64,000 nt of DNA from Vibrio celticus (GTDB lineage Bacteria; Pseudomonadota; Gammaproteobacteria; Enterobacterales; Vibrionaceae): assembly GCF_024347335.1 (NCBI RefSeq), contig NZ_AP025464.1, positions 1,178,001 through 1,242,000 of the forward strand, written 5' to 3'. Shown here in pieces: positions 51,068 to 60,855 of this stretch; within the stretch, counting starts at the first letter, position 1; each line of letters starts with the position of its first letter. A model generated the notes under the pieces. That model searched no databases. It was not told where the DNA came from and saw nothing but the letters and a program-made list of their open reading frames with translations. The translations under genes were made by a program, and so were the position numbers.

Positions 51068-52396
51068 TTAAGCGATAAAAATCTGTGCCAGTGCGTAGCC
51101 CAAGCAACATGCGCCGACCACACCGATCAAACCAACCGACATGAATGAGTGGTTGAAGTACCACTTACCAATCTTGGTAGTGCCAGACACATCGAAGTTC
51201 ACCGTTGCGATATCTGATGGGTAGTTAGGGATGAAGAAGTAACCGTAAACCGCTGGCATCAAGCCGATAAGCAGTGCTGGGTCTAATCCTAAGCCAAGGC
51301 CAACCGGTAGCATCATACGTGCAGTAGCCGCTTGTGAGTTCACCACAACCGATACGATGAATAGCGCTAGTGCGAACGTCCATGGGTAGTTAGTCACCAT
51401 TTCCACGATGCCAGATTTGAACTGAGGCATTGCGTATTGGAAGTAAGTATCTGACATCCAAGCGATACCGAAGATAGCAATCGCCGCCACCATACCCGAT
51501 TTAAATACTACGCCGTTTGGCACATCTCGCGGGTCAGTTTTAGTCGCTAACAAGATGATACCGCCGAAGCAGAGCATCATCATTTGGATGATGACCGACA
51601 TCTTGATTGGCTTGTCGCCGTCAACGATGGTTCTAATCTCAGGCACCATCGCCACGATAACAATCACGACAATTGAAAGTAGGAAAATCAAAACCGCATT
51701 ACGAGCCGAAGTTGGCAGCACTTCATCCAAAGACGTCGCTGTGGTGCTTTCGATACGCTTTTTCCACTCAGGATCTTTTAGACGCGCTTGGTATTCAGGA
51801 TCGTCGTTCAGCTCTTTACCGCGTTTCAAGCTGTACAAAGAAAGTAAGAACGTACCAAACAGCGTTGCAGGAACCGTCACCATCAAAATAGAAAGCAGAG
51901 TAATAGAATGTTGAATATCAGAAAGCTGTGCGAGGTAATACACCACAGCCGCTGAGATTGGTGATGCCGTGATAGCAAGTTGAGACGCGACAGACGCAGC
52001 TGCCATTGGGCGCTCAGGACGAATACCGTTCTTCAGTGCGACATCACCGATGATCGGCATGATGGAGTAAACCGCGTGACCAGTACCCAATAGGAAAGTC
52101 ATCGAGTAAGTCACGAACGGAGCTATCAGGGTAACGCGTTTCGGATTCTTTCTTAGCACCCTTTCCGCCACTTGCAGCATGTATTTCAAACCACCTGCCG
52201 CTTCGAGAATCGAAGCACAAGTAACAACGGCGAGGATGATCAGCATTACGGTGACAGGAGGAGACGTTGGTGGCATCTTGAAGACAAACACCTCGATAAC
52301 CAAACCAATACCAGAAACAACACCTAAGCCAATACCGCCATACCGAGACCCGATATAAAGGACGACTAATAAAAATAGAAACTCAAAATACAACAT
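51068..52396 (-). CDS. dcuB: Anaerobic C4-dicarboxylate transporter, DcuA/DcuB family
   Basis: 442 residues from the ATG at 52396. About ten membrane helices. It exchanges fumarate, malate or aspartate for succinate in anaerobic respiration. GGIGLGVVSGIGLVIEVFVF, VTVMLIILAVVTCASILEAAGGL, RPMAAASVASQLAITASPISAAVV, VNSQAATARMMLPVGLGLGLDP and PNYPSDIATVNFDVSGTTKIGK are shared with E. coli DcuB. DcuB and DcuA are hard to separate by eye; the symbol is given with that caveat. Single gene; no DcuS-DcuR pair in the window. Confidence 0.85.
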   Translation of the reverse strand: MLYFEFLFLLVVLYIGSRYGGIGLGVVSGIGLVIEVFVFKMPPTSPPVTVMLIILAVVTCASILEAAGGLKYMLQVAERVLRKNPKRVTLIAPFVTYSMTFLLGTGHAVYSIMPIIGDVALKNGIRPERPMAAASVASQLAITASPISAAVVYYLAQLSDIQHSITLLSILMVTVPATLFGTFLLSLYSLKRGKELNDDPEYQARLKDPEWKKRIESTTATSLDEVLPTSARNAVLIFLLSIVVIVIVAMVPEIRTIVDGDKPIKMSVIIQMMMLCFGGIILLATKTDPRDVPNGVVFKSGMVAAIAIFGIAWMSDTYFQYAMPQFKSGIVEMVTNYPWTFALALFIVSVVVNSQAATARMMLPVGLGLGLDPALLIGLMPAVYGYFFIPNYPSDIATVNFDVSGTTKIGKWYFNHSFMSVGLIGVVGACCLGYALAQIFIA

Positions 52397-52807
52397 AAAC
52401 AACCCTGCTAAAAATGTGGACTAATGTTATTTTCTCCCTAAGTTCAGCCATTTACTTATTGCTTGGTCACACTATGATTGCAGGCTCCAGGCAATTGCTT
52501 TTTATAAGATTATGGTCACGCTAACACGCCCGTAAGTTTATGAAATGTAATAAGAAGCCAGACGCACAAGCTATATTTGTTATGTGGAATAATCATAATT
52601 GTTTCTGTTATATCTGGATGGCCTATAAAATACCAAGCTCATAACTGAGCGATATTATTCCAACCATAATCAATCACATTTAAAGTCATTCAGAAGCATA
52701 TTACCGAGCCGATTGGATACATTCTTACTGAACGTTGACTCGCCTATCACTAGACACTATGTCAAAATACCTGCCCTCACGACGACAACACAGAAAGAAC
52801 CACGTAT
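52397..52807. promoter_or_regulatory. Divergent region between dcuB and a HAD gene
   Basis: AT-rich, non-coding. TGGAATAAT at 52585-52593 and ATTATTCCA at 52654-52662 are perfect inverted 9-mers 60 bp apart and may be sites for a response regulator. I see no certain FNR site. Confidence 0.4.
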
Positions 52808-53467
52808 ATGAATTTTCAAGCTGCTATTTTTGATATGGATGGACTGCTGCTCGACACTGAGCGACTTTGTATGCAGGTTTTTGAAGAAGCATGTCACGCG
52901 CAAGGTGTTCCGTTTTTGCAAGATGTTTACCTAGGCATCATCGGCTGTAACGCAAAAACCATCGAACAGATTTTTCGAAACGGTTATGGTGAAGGGCTAG
53001 ATTACCCAGCGCTGAATAATGAATGGCGCACCCGCTACAGTGCGATTGTTAAAAACCAAGCAATCCCAGTAAAAGATGGCGTAATTGAGCTGCTTGAATG
53101 GCTAAAATCAAACGACATTCCAATCGCGGTGGCGACCTCCACTCAGCTTGATATCGCGAAGAAGAAGCTTGAGCTGGCTGGCCTAGATTCGTACTTCACC
53201 TCGTTAAGCACAGGCTGCGAAGTGACTCACGGCAAGCCTCATCCAGAGATCTACCTGCTAGCGGCAGAACGCTTAGGTGTTGCACCTGAAACCTGCCTAG
53301 CGTTTGAGGACTCGAACAACGGTATTCGTGCATCAATGGCAGCGAACATGATCAGCTTCCAAATTCCAGATTTGGTTGAACCTTGCGAAGAAGTTAAAGC
53401 GCTTGGTCACACGATCAGCCCGTCACTGCATCATGTATTGGCGCAGCTGCAACAGGCCGCCGCTTAA
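52808..53467 (+). CDS. HAD-superfamily phosphatase, beta-phosphoglucomutase-like
   Basis: 219 residues. Motif I is FDMDGLLLDTE, with the nucleophile Asp9 and the acid/base Asp11; motif II is ATST; the Lys is in HGKPHPEIY; motif III is FEDSNNGIRAS. A four-helix cap follows residue 15. It removes phosphate from a small sugar phosphate or nucleotide in the cytosol, or is a mutase. Substrate unknown. Single-gene unit. Confidence 0.9.
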   Translation: MNFQAAIFDMDGLLLDTERLCMQVFEEACHAQGVPFLQDVYLGIIGCNAKTIEQIFRNGYGEGLDYPALNNEWRTRYSAIVKNQAIPVKDGVIELLEWLKSNDIPIAVATSTQLDIAKKKLELAGLDSYFTSLSTGCEVTHGKPHPEIYLLAAERLGVAPETCLAFEDSNNGIRASMAANMISFQIPDLVEPCEEVKALGHTISPSLHHVLAQLQQAAA

Positions 53468-53500
53468 AAGCCCATCACAGCAATTTAAGACCAATATTAA

Positions 53501-53526
53501 GCCGACTCACTGAGTCGGTTTTTTTG
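53501..53526 (+). terminator. Terminator after HAD gene
   Basis: CCGAC with GTCGG, extended by the TCACTGA loop sequence, followed by seven T. Confidence 0.85.
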
Positions 53527-53642
53527 TGGGTATTCCTTTTATAAAAGATAAAAAATCGCGCTAGAAACTGTTACAGTCGATGTGAAACTGATGCTAACTG
53601 ACAAGCAACATTGATAACGTCTAGAAAGGGAGAAAGGGACGC

Positions 53643-54269
53643 GTGATTGAAAAAATTGAAAGCCAACTGCTTGATTTTGCACAACAAGAAATGACACAAG
53701 ATGCGGCGCATGATATCAGCCACATCAAGCGCGTTGTCAAAACAGCTAAGGCTTTATGTACTCAAGAACAGGCTAAGCTTGAGGTCGTTCTGCCTGCTGC
53801 TTACCTTCATGATTGTTTCACCTTTCCCAAGAACCACCCAGACAGAGCCAAAAGCTCACAAATGGCGGCAGACAAGGCGATCTCTTTCCTCAAATCTATC
53901 GAGTATCCTGCGCCCTATCTCGACGAGATCCATCATGCGATTGTCACTCACAGTTACAGTGCCAACATCACACCAGAAACCTTGGAAGCACAGATTGTTC
54001 AAGATGCTGATCGCCTAGATTCTCTCGGTGCGATCGGCATTGCTCGCTGCCTATACGTTGGCCAAAGCTTTAACGCAGAGCTCTATAACCACGAAGACCC
54101 GTTCGCCAAGCTGCGTGACTTGGATGACAAGAATTACAGTGTCGACCATTTCTACGTGAAACTGTTCAAGCTGGCTGAAACCATGAATACAGAATCCGCC
54201 AAATTAGAAGCCAACAAGCGCACCGACTACATGCGCGGTTTTCTAGAACAGTTGGGCGCAGAAGTTTAA
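53643..54269 (+). CDS. HD-domain phosphohydrolase
   Basis: 208 residues from a GTG at 53643. The metal ligands are in HDISHIKRVV (H..D), AAYLHDCF (HD) and QDADRLDSLGA (D). Similar to E. coli YedJ and other small HD hydrolases; cytosolic, removes phosphate from a nucleotide or similar compound. It is followed 41 bp later by a GNAT gene and may be cotranscribed. Substrate unknown. Confidence 0.88.
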   Translation: MIEKIESQLLDFAQQEMTQDAAHDISHIKRVVKTAKALCTQEQAKLEVVLPAAYLHDCFTFPKNHPDRAKSSQMAADKAISFLKSIEYPAPYLDEIHHAIVTHSYSANITPETLEAQIVQDADRLDSLGAIGIARCLYVGQSFNAELYNHEDPFAKLRDLDDKNYSVDHFYVKLFKLAETMNTESAKLEANKRTDYMRGFLEQLGAEV

Positions 54270-54310
54270 CGGATTACAAAAGAGACACGCGATAAGGGAG
54301 AGAGAAGGAT

Positions 54311-54808
54311 ATGGAAATCAACCGCTTTAAAGCATCCGACGCCGAAGAGATCGTCACTTGGTTTACATCCCTAGAAGACTACGTTCTGTGGGGAGGGCGA
54401 ACCTTTGGTTGGCCATTAGAAGCCGCCTCCATCATTGAACGTTCTCAAGAGCCCCATGTCGAGCTGTACACATTCTCCACATCTAGCACTAACTCGAATG
54501 CTAATGACTTGCTTGGCTTTATGGAATTTCAACGCATGTCAGACAGTGAGCTTCGCTTTTGCCGAGTCGCGATTCGCCCAAGCCAACGTGGTAAAGGGCT
54601 TGGGCAATCCATGATAGAAAGTGCATTAGAAGCGGCGAAAGAAATACCAGATGTCACCACCATCACCTTAGCGGTATTTAAGCAAAACCACGGCGCAAAA
54701 CGCTGCTACGACAAAGCCGGCTTTCAAGTGGTAGACAAAGAGCCGAGCGTAAAAGAGTTCAATGGTAAAACATGGCCCCTGTATCAAATGGAATTAAAGC
54801 TCGGCTAG
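54311..54808 (+). CDS. GNAT-family N-acetyltransferase
   Basis: 165 residues. The acetyl-CoA binding signature is CRVAIRPSQRGKGLGQSMIESALEAA (Q/RxxGxG/A), followed by ITLAVFKQNHGAKRCYDKAGFQVVD. N-terminal strands fit the fold. Substrate, protein or small molecule, cannot be told. It lies after an HD hydrolase gene with its own ribosome site (GAGAAGGA). Confidence 0.9.
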   Translation: MEINRFKASDAEEIVTWFTSLEDYVLWGGRTFGWPLEAASIIERSQEPHVELYTFSTSSTNSNANDLLGFMEFQRMSDSELRFCRVAIRPSQRGKGLGQSMIESALEAAKEIPDVTTITLAVFKQNHGAKRCYDKAGFQVVDKEPSVKEFNGKTWPLYQMELKLG

Positions 54809-54910
54809 TTTGTTTTGATCAACAAACTGGTTTTAATTACTAGATTCAACCCCATATCATTAAGCATTAGCTACACACTCAAGATACACAGATGTAATTT
54901 GGAACCTCCA

Positions 54911-55597
54911 ATGACCCAAGAAAAATTCGATACTATTTACCAACGTGCAGCTCACCGCAAAGGCGGAGCGGCCGAACTCGAAAAGATTGTTCGTGCGCCC
55001 CTTTCCCAAGCCGAATTATCGCAAATCACCGACGACCGTTGGCTAGCCGCCTTTACCGAAAAGGTATTCCAGTGTGGTATTTCATGGAATTTGGTGAGAA
55101 AGAAATGGCCGCAATTTGAAGAGGTGTTCTTCGAGTTCGACATCGAAAAAATGCTGATGCTGCCGAATGAGATGTGGGAACAGAAAGCGCAAGACCCGCG
55201 CATTATTCGTCACCTTACCAAGGTGATGACTATCCCTGCCAATGCCACCATGATTCATAATGCCAAGCGTGAAGCCGATTCATTCTCGCAAATGGTTGCC
55301 GACTGGCCATCAGAACGCATCACCGAACTTTGGGATTATCTGAAGAAACACGGCAAGCGACTGGGCGGAAATACAGGCGCTTACACCTTACGCCAAATGG
55401 GTAAAGACACTTTGATCTTGTCGTCGGACGTTGAAGCGCACCTACGCAGTACCGATGTGGTCGATAGCGGTCGTAACACCAAGCGAGCACAAATCGCGGC
55501 GAGTAAGGCTTTCAACGAATGGCAGCAACAATCAGGTCGTAGCCTCAGCGAAATCAGCCAGATCGTGGCGTACAGCTGTGGCGACAACCGCGTCTAG
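54911..55597 (+). CDS. DNA-3-methyladenine glycosylase I (Tag-like)
   Basis: 228 residues from the ATG at 54911; the frame is open upstream, but the family starts here. EKVFQCGISWNLVRKKWPQFEEVFFEFD is the recognition motif of the Tag family. The catalytic region and the C-terminal zinc-like ligands cannot all be identified by eye. It excises 3-methyladenine from alkylated DNA. Long form compared with E. coli Tag (187), with about 40 additional residues at the C-terminus. Confidence 0.82.
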   Translation: MTQEKFDTIYQRAAHRKGGAAELEKIVRAPLSQAELSQITDDRWLAAFTEKVFQCGISWNLVRKKWPQFEEVFFEFDIEKMLMLPNEMWEQKAQDPRIIRHLTKVMTIPANATMIHNAKREADSFSQMVADWPSERITELWDYLKKHGKRLGGNTGAYTLRQMGKDTLILSSDVEAHLRSTDVVDSGRNTKRAQIAASKAFNEWQQQSGRSLSEISQIVAYSCGDNRV

Positions 55598-55703
55598 TTT
55601 TAGGGCGAATGTCTTAAAGCTTTAGATTGCACACAGTTCCCTGCAAACTAAATGTTATAAGTCATTAACAAATAAGCGTGCATCGCACTTTCATCCAGTG
55701 GCA

Positions 55704-55725
55704 TTGTATAGATAAATGTATACAA
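55704..55725. promoter_or_regulatory. GntR operator upstream of the purine regulator
   Basis: TTGTATA at 55704-55710 and TATACAA at 55719-55725 are perfect inverted arms, and TGTATACA is a palindrome at 55717-55724. Similar elements lie before xdhA, so this is probably the regulator's own operator. Confidence 0.7.
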
Positions 55726-55791
55726 TATAGAGTAATACTCATGAATTATTCTCGACCAACCCAACTCGACTAAACAAGGGTCCTTATCTCT

Positions 55792-56526
55792 ATGACAGTT
55801 CTCAAAAACTCTGTCTCCAAAGGTGTAAAAACGAAAGTAACAGGCCAGACTCAAGACGATGTTGTTTACTGCCATATCTTCGACGCGATACTAGAACAAA
55901 GGCTGCCACCAGCCACCAAATTAAGCGAAGAAGCGTTAGCAGAAATCTTTAGCGTTAGCCGCACCATTATCCGCCGTGCCTTACTGCGTCTTTCTTTAGA
56001 ACAAGTTGTGGTGATCCGTCCTAACCGAGGAGCCGTGATTGCTGCGCCAACGGTTGACGAAGCCAAACAGATCTTTAAAGCACGTGAAGTGATGGAAATT
56101 GCTATCACTGAGCTAGCAGTTAAGAATGCAACCAAAGCCCAAATCGACGAGTGTAGAAAACTGGTCGCGAAAGAGAACTGCGCCTTTGACCAAGGTGACT
56201 ATGGTTCTGGCTTACGTTTATCTGGTGAGTTCCACATCAAACTGGCTGAAATGGCTGAGAACGCGCCACTGCTGGCTTTCCAACGCAGCTTGGTATCGCA
56301 AACCTCTCTACTTATTGCCCAATACGAAACCGGTAGCCACTCGAACTGCTCTTTGGATGAGCATGAAGGGTTACTTGATGCGATAGAGTCTGGCGATGAA
56401 GAGCAAGCCGTTGACCTAATGCGAGAGCACTTAAGCCACATTCGATCCAAACTCAATCTAGACAGCAACACAGCTTCGAGCGACCTGCATGTGGTGTTCT
56501 CTGATCTGCTCAAGAGCAAGTCATAG
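55792..56526 (+). CDS. GntR-family regulator (FCD type) of purine catabolism
   Basis: 244 residues. The winged helix at 25-95 has LPPATKLSEEALAEIFSVSRTIIRRALLRLSLEQVVVIRPNRGAVIA, a typical FadR-subfamily recognition helix. The C-terminal FCD domain follows (REVMEIAITELAV, EFHIKLAEMAENAPLLAFQRSLVSQ, EHEGLLDAIESGDEEQAVDLMREHL), with His residues for a metal. It lies ahead of xdhABC-guaD in the same direction. TGTATACA palindromes upstream of it and of xdhA suggest it represses both; the inducer may be xanthine, urate or another purine-derived compound. Confidence 0.9.
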   Translation: MTVLKNSVSKGVKTKVTGQTQDDVVYCHIFDAILEQRLPPATKLSEEALAEIFSVSRTIIRRALLRLSLEQVVVIRPNRGAVIAAPTVDEAKQIFKAREVMEIAITELAVKNATKAQIDECRKLVAKENCAFDQGDYGSGLRLSGEFHIKLAEMAENAPLLAFQRSLVSQTSLLIAQYETGSHSNCSLDEHEGLLDAIESGDEEQAVDLMREHLSHIRSKLNLDSNTASSDLHVVFSDLLKSKS

Positions 56527-56581
56527 TTCTGCTAACTAGATAGCCCAACCTTTTGTTAACAACTTTTCGTTAACAAACAAG

Positions 56582-56617
56582 AGAGAAGTAAGCCTCAGCG
56601 TTTACTTCTCTTTTTTA
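56582..56617 (+). terminator. Terminator after the GntR gene
   Basis: AGAGAAGTA pairs with TACTTCTCT, then TTTTTT. Confidence 0.85.
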
Positions 56618-56747
56618 TGCGTAAAGCCCTCTTCCATCGTTAGAAAATCACCACGACTTCCCCTGTTCGCCTTGTTATTACTTGCCTAAATGAGGCTATA
56701 GAACTGAATAACACCGATGTACTCGCTTCCTTAAAATTCTACAATTT

Positions 56748-56849
56748 TTGTATACATCGTTAAAAACACATTCACACCATTAAACTTACCAAAAGACCAT
56801 AAACTCCTTATAAAACAAACAAATAGACAATGGAATAAATTGTACACAA
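56748..56849. promoter_or_regulatory. Two GntR-type operators upstream of xdhA
   Basis: TTGTATACA at 56748-56756 (with the palindrome TGTATACA) and TTGTACACAA at 56840-56849, in the 450-bp gap before xdhA. They match the site before the GntR gene. Confidence 0.65.
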
Positions 56850-56892
56850 TCCAACAATGCGCAATGTTGTTGCATTTTTGTAAATAAATAGT

Positions 56893-56935
56893 TGACCACA
56901 GGGTCAGGATGGATAATTATTGACCTAGAAGTCAA
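56893..56935. promoter_or_regulatory. Two TGACC-type palindromes before xdhA
   Basis: TGACC-ACAG-GGTCA at 56893-56906 and TTGAC-CTAGAA-GTCAA at 56920-56935 lie 43-85 bp before the xdhA start. They differ from the GntR boxes, so a second regulator may act on this promoter. Confidence 0.5.
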
Positions 56936-56977
56936 AAAGAATACACATGGAACAATGTCGATTTACAAGGAGGTCTC

Positions 56978-58423
56978 TTGATTACTTTTTTGCTCAATCA
57001 GGAAATAAGACGTGAAGACAATCTGTCGCCGAATATGACAGTGCTCAATTACCTTCGTACCAAGGTTAATAAAACCGGTACCAAAGAAGGTTGTGGGTCG
57101 GGTGACTGTGGCGCATGTACCGTCGTTTTAGGTGAAGTGGTGGATGGACAGCTGCAATACCGCTCGGTGAACTCTTGCCTTACGTTCGTTTCAGCGCTGC
57201 ACGGAAAACAGCTAATCACAGTAGAAGATCTACAAAACCGAGACAAGTCACTGCACCCTGTACAGAAAGCTGTGGTTGATTTTCACGGTTCACAATGTGG
57301 TTACTGTACGCCGGGCTTCATCATGTCAATGTTTGCGCTAGGCAAGAACAAACCCGATGCGAGCAAAGAAGATGTCATGGAATCACTGGCGGGTAACCTA
57401 TGTCGCTGTACAGGCTACCGACCTATTGTTGATGCCGCGATGTCGCTTTCAACAGACCAACCTTTGATCGACCAATTTGCTGAACTTGAACGCAACACCA
57501 TCAAGAAGCTAGAAGATATTCAAGACACCGAAGCCAACCTACGCCTTGGTCACCTCACCGCTTTTTCCCCGAAAAGCACTGATGAGTTGGCCAAGCTTTT
57601 CCAAGCCCACCCGAACGCTAAGCTGGTTGCTGGCGGCACGGATTTAGCACTGGAAGTGACGCAATTCCACCGCGAGATAGAAACACTGATCAGCGTAAAC
57701 CTTGTTGAAGACATGAAGGTATGTGAAGAGACCGACACCGACTTAATCATTGGTGCCAACCTTCCAATCAGTGACTCTTACGCACTACTGAAAAAACACT
57801 ACCCAGATTTTGGCGAGCTACTGCACCGCTTTGCTTCACTGCAAGTACGTAACCAAGGCACCATCGGCGGTAACGTGGCGAATGCCTCGCCTATCGGTGA
57901 CACCCCTCCTCTGCTGATTGCCCTGAACGCGAAGATCAAACTTCGTTGCGGTGACGAGTCACGTACGATGCCGATTGAAGATTACTTCATCAGCTACAAA
58001 GTGACGGCGCAAAAAGAGAGTGAGTTCATTGAACAGATCATCATTCCTAAGCCAACTAACGACAGCTTCCGAGCTTACAAACTGTCTAAACGTTTAGACG
58101 ATGACATCTCTGCGGTATGTGGTGCGTTTGATATTCAAATCGAAGACGGCAAGGTGTCTTACGCTCGTATCGCCTTTGGAGGTATGGCTGCAACGCCTAA
58201 GCGAGCGGCGCGTTGTGAAAACACGTTATTAGGCAAACCGTGGACAGACGCTAATATTAAGTTAGCAATGCAGGAACTGTATAACGACTTTGAGCCGCTC
58301 TCTGATTTCCGTGCAAGCCAAGAATATCGTTCATTGTCGGCAGCAAATATGTTGCGTCGTTACTTCATTGAACAACAGAACAAAAACAACCAAATCGAAA
58401 CAAGGGTAACGTCTTATGTCTAA
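56978..58423 (+). CDS. xdhA: Xanthine dehydrogenase small subunit (Fe-S and FAD)
   Basis: 481 residues from a TTG at 56978, with a strong AAGGAGG upstream. Residues 1-75 are a plant-type [2Fe-2S] domain with Cys39, Cys44, Cys47 and Cys67; residues 80-160 carry the second cluster with Cys107, Cys110, Cys142 and Cys144 (QCGYCTPGF, NLCRCTGYRP). Residues 190-470 are the FAD domain (KLVAGGTDLALEVTQ, GTIGGNVANASPIGDTPP). It passes electrons from the Mo subunit to NAD. It overlaps the xdhB start. Confidence 0.95.
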   Translation: MITFLLNQEIRREDNLSPNMTVLNYLRTKVNKTGTKEGCGSGDCGACTVVLGEVVDGQLQYRSVNSCLTFVSALHGKQLITVEDLQNRDKSLHPVQKAVVDFHGSQCGYCTPGFIMSMFALGKNKPDASKEDVMESLAGNLCRCTGYRPIVDAAMSLSTDQPLIDQFAELERNTIKKLEDIQDTEANLRLGHLTAFSPKSTDELAKLFQAHPNAKLVAGGTDLALEVTQFHREIETLISVNLVEDMKVCEETDTDLIIGANLPISDSYALLKKHYPDFGELLHRFASLQVRNQGTIGGNVANASPIGDTPPLLIALNAKIKLRCGDESRTMPIEDYFISYKVTAQKESEFIEQIIIPKPTNDSFRAYKLSKRLDDDISAVCGAFDIQIEDGKVSYARIAFGGMAATPKRAARCENTLLGKPWTDANIKLAMQELYNDFEPLSDFRASQEYRSLSAANMLRRYFIEQQNKNNQIETRVTSYV

Positions 58424-60806
58424 ATCACACGAGCATGCGATGACCCACGAAGAGATGGTTACCATTGCAAAACAAGATCTAAAAACTGGCGTCGGAAAAA
58501 GCGTTAAACACGACAGTGCAGCCAAGCAAGTAACGGGCGAAGCGGTATACATTGATGACCGCCTAGAGTTCCCAAATCAGCTGCATGTCTACGCTCGCCT
58601 GAGCACGCAAGCACACGCCAACATCACCAAAATAGACCTGTCACCGTGTTACGAATTTGAAGGCGTGGCAATTGCCATTCAAGCCAAAGATGTGCCAGGT
58701 GAACTGGATATCGGTGCCATCCTTCCGGGTGACCCACTGCTTGCTGATGGCAAAGTCGAATATTACGGTCAACCTGTGATTGCCGTGGCAGCTAACGATT
58801 TAGAAACCGCACGTAAAGCCGCACACGCTGCAATCATTGAATATGAAGAACTGCCTGCGATTCTTGATGTAAAAGAAGCGCTAGAGAAAGAACACTTCGT
58901 CACAGAGAGCCACACTCAACAACGTGGTGACTCTAAAGCAGCACTGGCAAAAGCGAAACACGTGATCTCTGGTGACCTAGAGATCGGCGGCCAAGAGCAC
59001 TTCTACCTAGAAACTCAAATCAGTAGCGTGATGCCAACCGAAGACGGCGGCATGATCGTGTACACCTCGACTCAAAACCCGACCGAAGTTCAAAAACTGG
59101 TTGCGGAAGTGATTGGTGTACCGATGCACAAAGTCGTGATTGATATGCGTCGTATGGGTGGTGGTTTCGGTGGTAAAGAGACCCAAGCGGCCTCTCCAGC
59201 ATGTATGGCTGCGGTTATTGCTCACCTTACAGGTCGACCTACAAAAATGCGTTTGCTGCGCAATGAAGACATGCAGCAAACTGGTAAACGCCACCCGTTC
59301 TACAATCAATATACGGTCGGTTTTGACGACAATGGTGTGATTCAAGGTGCCGATATTACCGTTGCAGGTAACTGTGGCTACTCGCCAGACTTATCAAGTT
59401 CTATTGTCGACCGCGCGATGTTCCACTCAGACAACGCCTATTATCTAGGTGATGCAACTGTGGTCGGTCATCGATGCAAAACCAATACAGCATCGAACAC
59501 CGCTTACCGTGGCTTTGGTGGCCCGCAAGGCATGATGACGATTGAACACATCATGGACGAGATTGCGCGTTACCTGAAAAAAGATCCTTTGGAAGTACGT
59601 AAGGCGAACTACTACGGTGAAGAAGGCCGTAACGTGACCCATTACTACCAAACCGTTGAAGACAACTTTTTACCTGAGATAACCGAACAGCTTGAACGCA
59701 GCAGTGACTATCACGCACGTCGTAAAGAAATCGCTGAGTTCAACAAGCAAAGCCCTATCTTGAAGAAAGGCCTTGCGATCACACCAGTGAAATTCGGCAT
59801 CTCGTTTACTGCGACTTTCTTGAACCAAGCAGGTGCGCTCATCCATATCTACACCGATGGCAGTATTCATTTGAATCACGGTGGTACGGAAATGGGGCAA
59901 GGCTTGAACATCAAAGTGGCACAAATCGTTGCACAGGAGTTCCAAGTCGATGTCGAACGTATCCAGATCACCGCTACAAACACAGACAAAGTTCCGAACA
60001 CATCACCAACCGCAGCCTCATCGGGCGCCGACCTCAACGGTAAGGCCGCGCAAAACGCCGCAATAACGATTAAGCAGCGCCTGATCGACTTTGCTTCTTC
60101 GCACTTCAAAGTGTGGCCTGAAGAAGTGGTGTTTAAGAACGGCATGGTGCAAATCCGCGACGAAATCATGACCTTCAAATCATTTGTTGAACTGGCTTGG
60201 TTTAACCAAATCTCGCTATCGAGCACTGGCTTCTACCGCACTCCGAAGATCTATTACGATCACGAGAAAGCACGCGGTCGCCCGTTCTACTACTACGCGT
60301 ATGGCGCATCTTGTTCAGAGGTTATCGTCGATACTCTAACCGGCGAAAACAAGATTCTACGTGTGGATATTCTGCATGATGTGGGCGCTTCCTTGAACCC
60401 TGCGATTGATATCGGCCAAGTTGAAGGTGGCTTTGTGCAAGGTGTCGGCTGGCTAACAACGGAAGAGTTGGTGTGGAACCAACAAGGCCGCTTAATGACC
60501 AATGGCCCTGCGAGTTACAAAATCCCTGCGATTGCTGATATGCCGATTGATTTCAGAACGCACCTTTTGGAAAACCGCAGCAACCCAGAAGACACAGTCT
60601 TCAACTCGAAAGCCGTGGGTGAACCACCTTTCATGTTGGGTATGTCGGTATGGAGCGCACTGAAAGATGCCATTAGCTATGTCGCTGTCGATGGCGCGAT
60701 TCCAAAGCTCAACACGCCTGCAACGCCAGAGCGCATTCTGATGGCGATTCAGGAAGTCTCTGAAACGGCTCCGACTTCGGTCGATGCACAATCAGAAACG
60801 GCTTAA
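58416..60806 (+). CDS. xdhB: Xanthine dehydrogenase molybdenum subunit
   Basis: 796 residues. It hydroxylates hypoxanthine and xanthine to urate at a molybdopterin site. Cofactor motifs are RRMGGGFGGKETQA and YRGFGGPQGMM with the substrate Arg, GGTEMGQGLNIKVAQ, and the catalytic Glu in KAVGEPPFMLG. Length is normal. Its ATG lies inside the end of xdhA (8 bp overlap), so translation is coupled. XdhC, encoded next, should insert the sulphurated cofactor. Confidence 0.95.
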   Translation: MSKSHEHAMTHEEMVTIAKQDLKTGVGKSVKHDSAAKQVTGEAVYIDDRLEFPNQLHVYARLSTQAHANITKIDLSPCYEFEGVAIAIQAKDVPGELDIGAILPGDPLLADGKVEYYGQPVIAVAANDLETARKAAHAAIIEYEELPAILDVKEALEKEHFVTESHTQQRGDSKAALAKAKHVISGDLEIGGQEHFYLETQISSVMPTEDGGMIVYTSTQNPTEVQKLVAEVIGVPMHKVVIDMRRMGGGFGGKETQAASPACMAAVIAHLTGRPTKMRLLRNEDMQQTGKRHPFYNQYTVGFDDNGVIQGADITVAGNCGYSPDLSSSIVDRAMFHSDNAYYLGDATVVGHRCKTNTASNTAYRGFGGPQGMMTIEHIMDEIARYLKKDPLEVRKANYYGEEGRNVTHYYQTVEDNFLPEITEQLERSSDYHARRKEIAEFNKQSPILKKGLAITPVKFGISFTATFLNQAGALIHIYTDGSIHLNHGGTEMGQGLNIKVAQIVAQEFQVDVERIQITATNTDKVPNTSPTAASSGADLNGKAAQNAAITIKQRLIDFASSHFKVWPEEVVFKNGMVQIRDEIMTFKSFVELAWFNQISLSSTGFYRTPKIYYDHEKARGRPFYYYAYGASCSEVIVDTLTGENKILRVDILHDVGASLNPAIDIGQVEGGFVQGVGWLTTEELVWNQQGRLMTNGPASYKIPAIADMPIDFRTHLLENRSNPEDTVFNSKAVGEPPFMLGMSVWSALKDAISYVAVDGAIPKLNTPATPERILMAIQEVSETAPTSVDAQSETA

Positions 60807-60855
60807 TAAGGCTGATGTAGAGCGTAGGAAGCATAAAAGGGATTTAGGAGGACAT

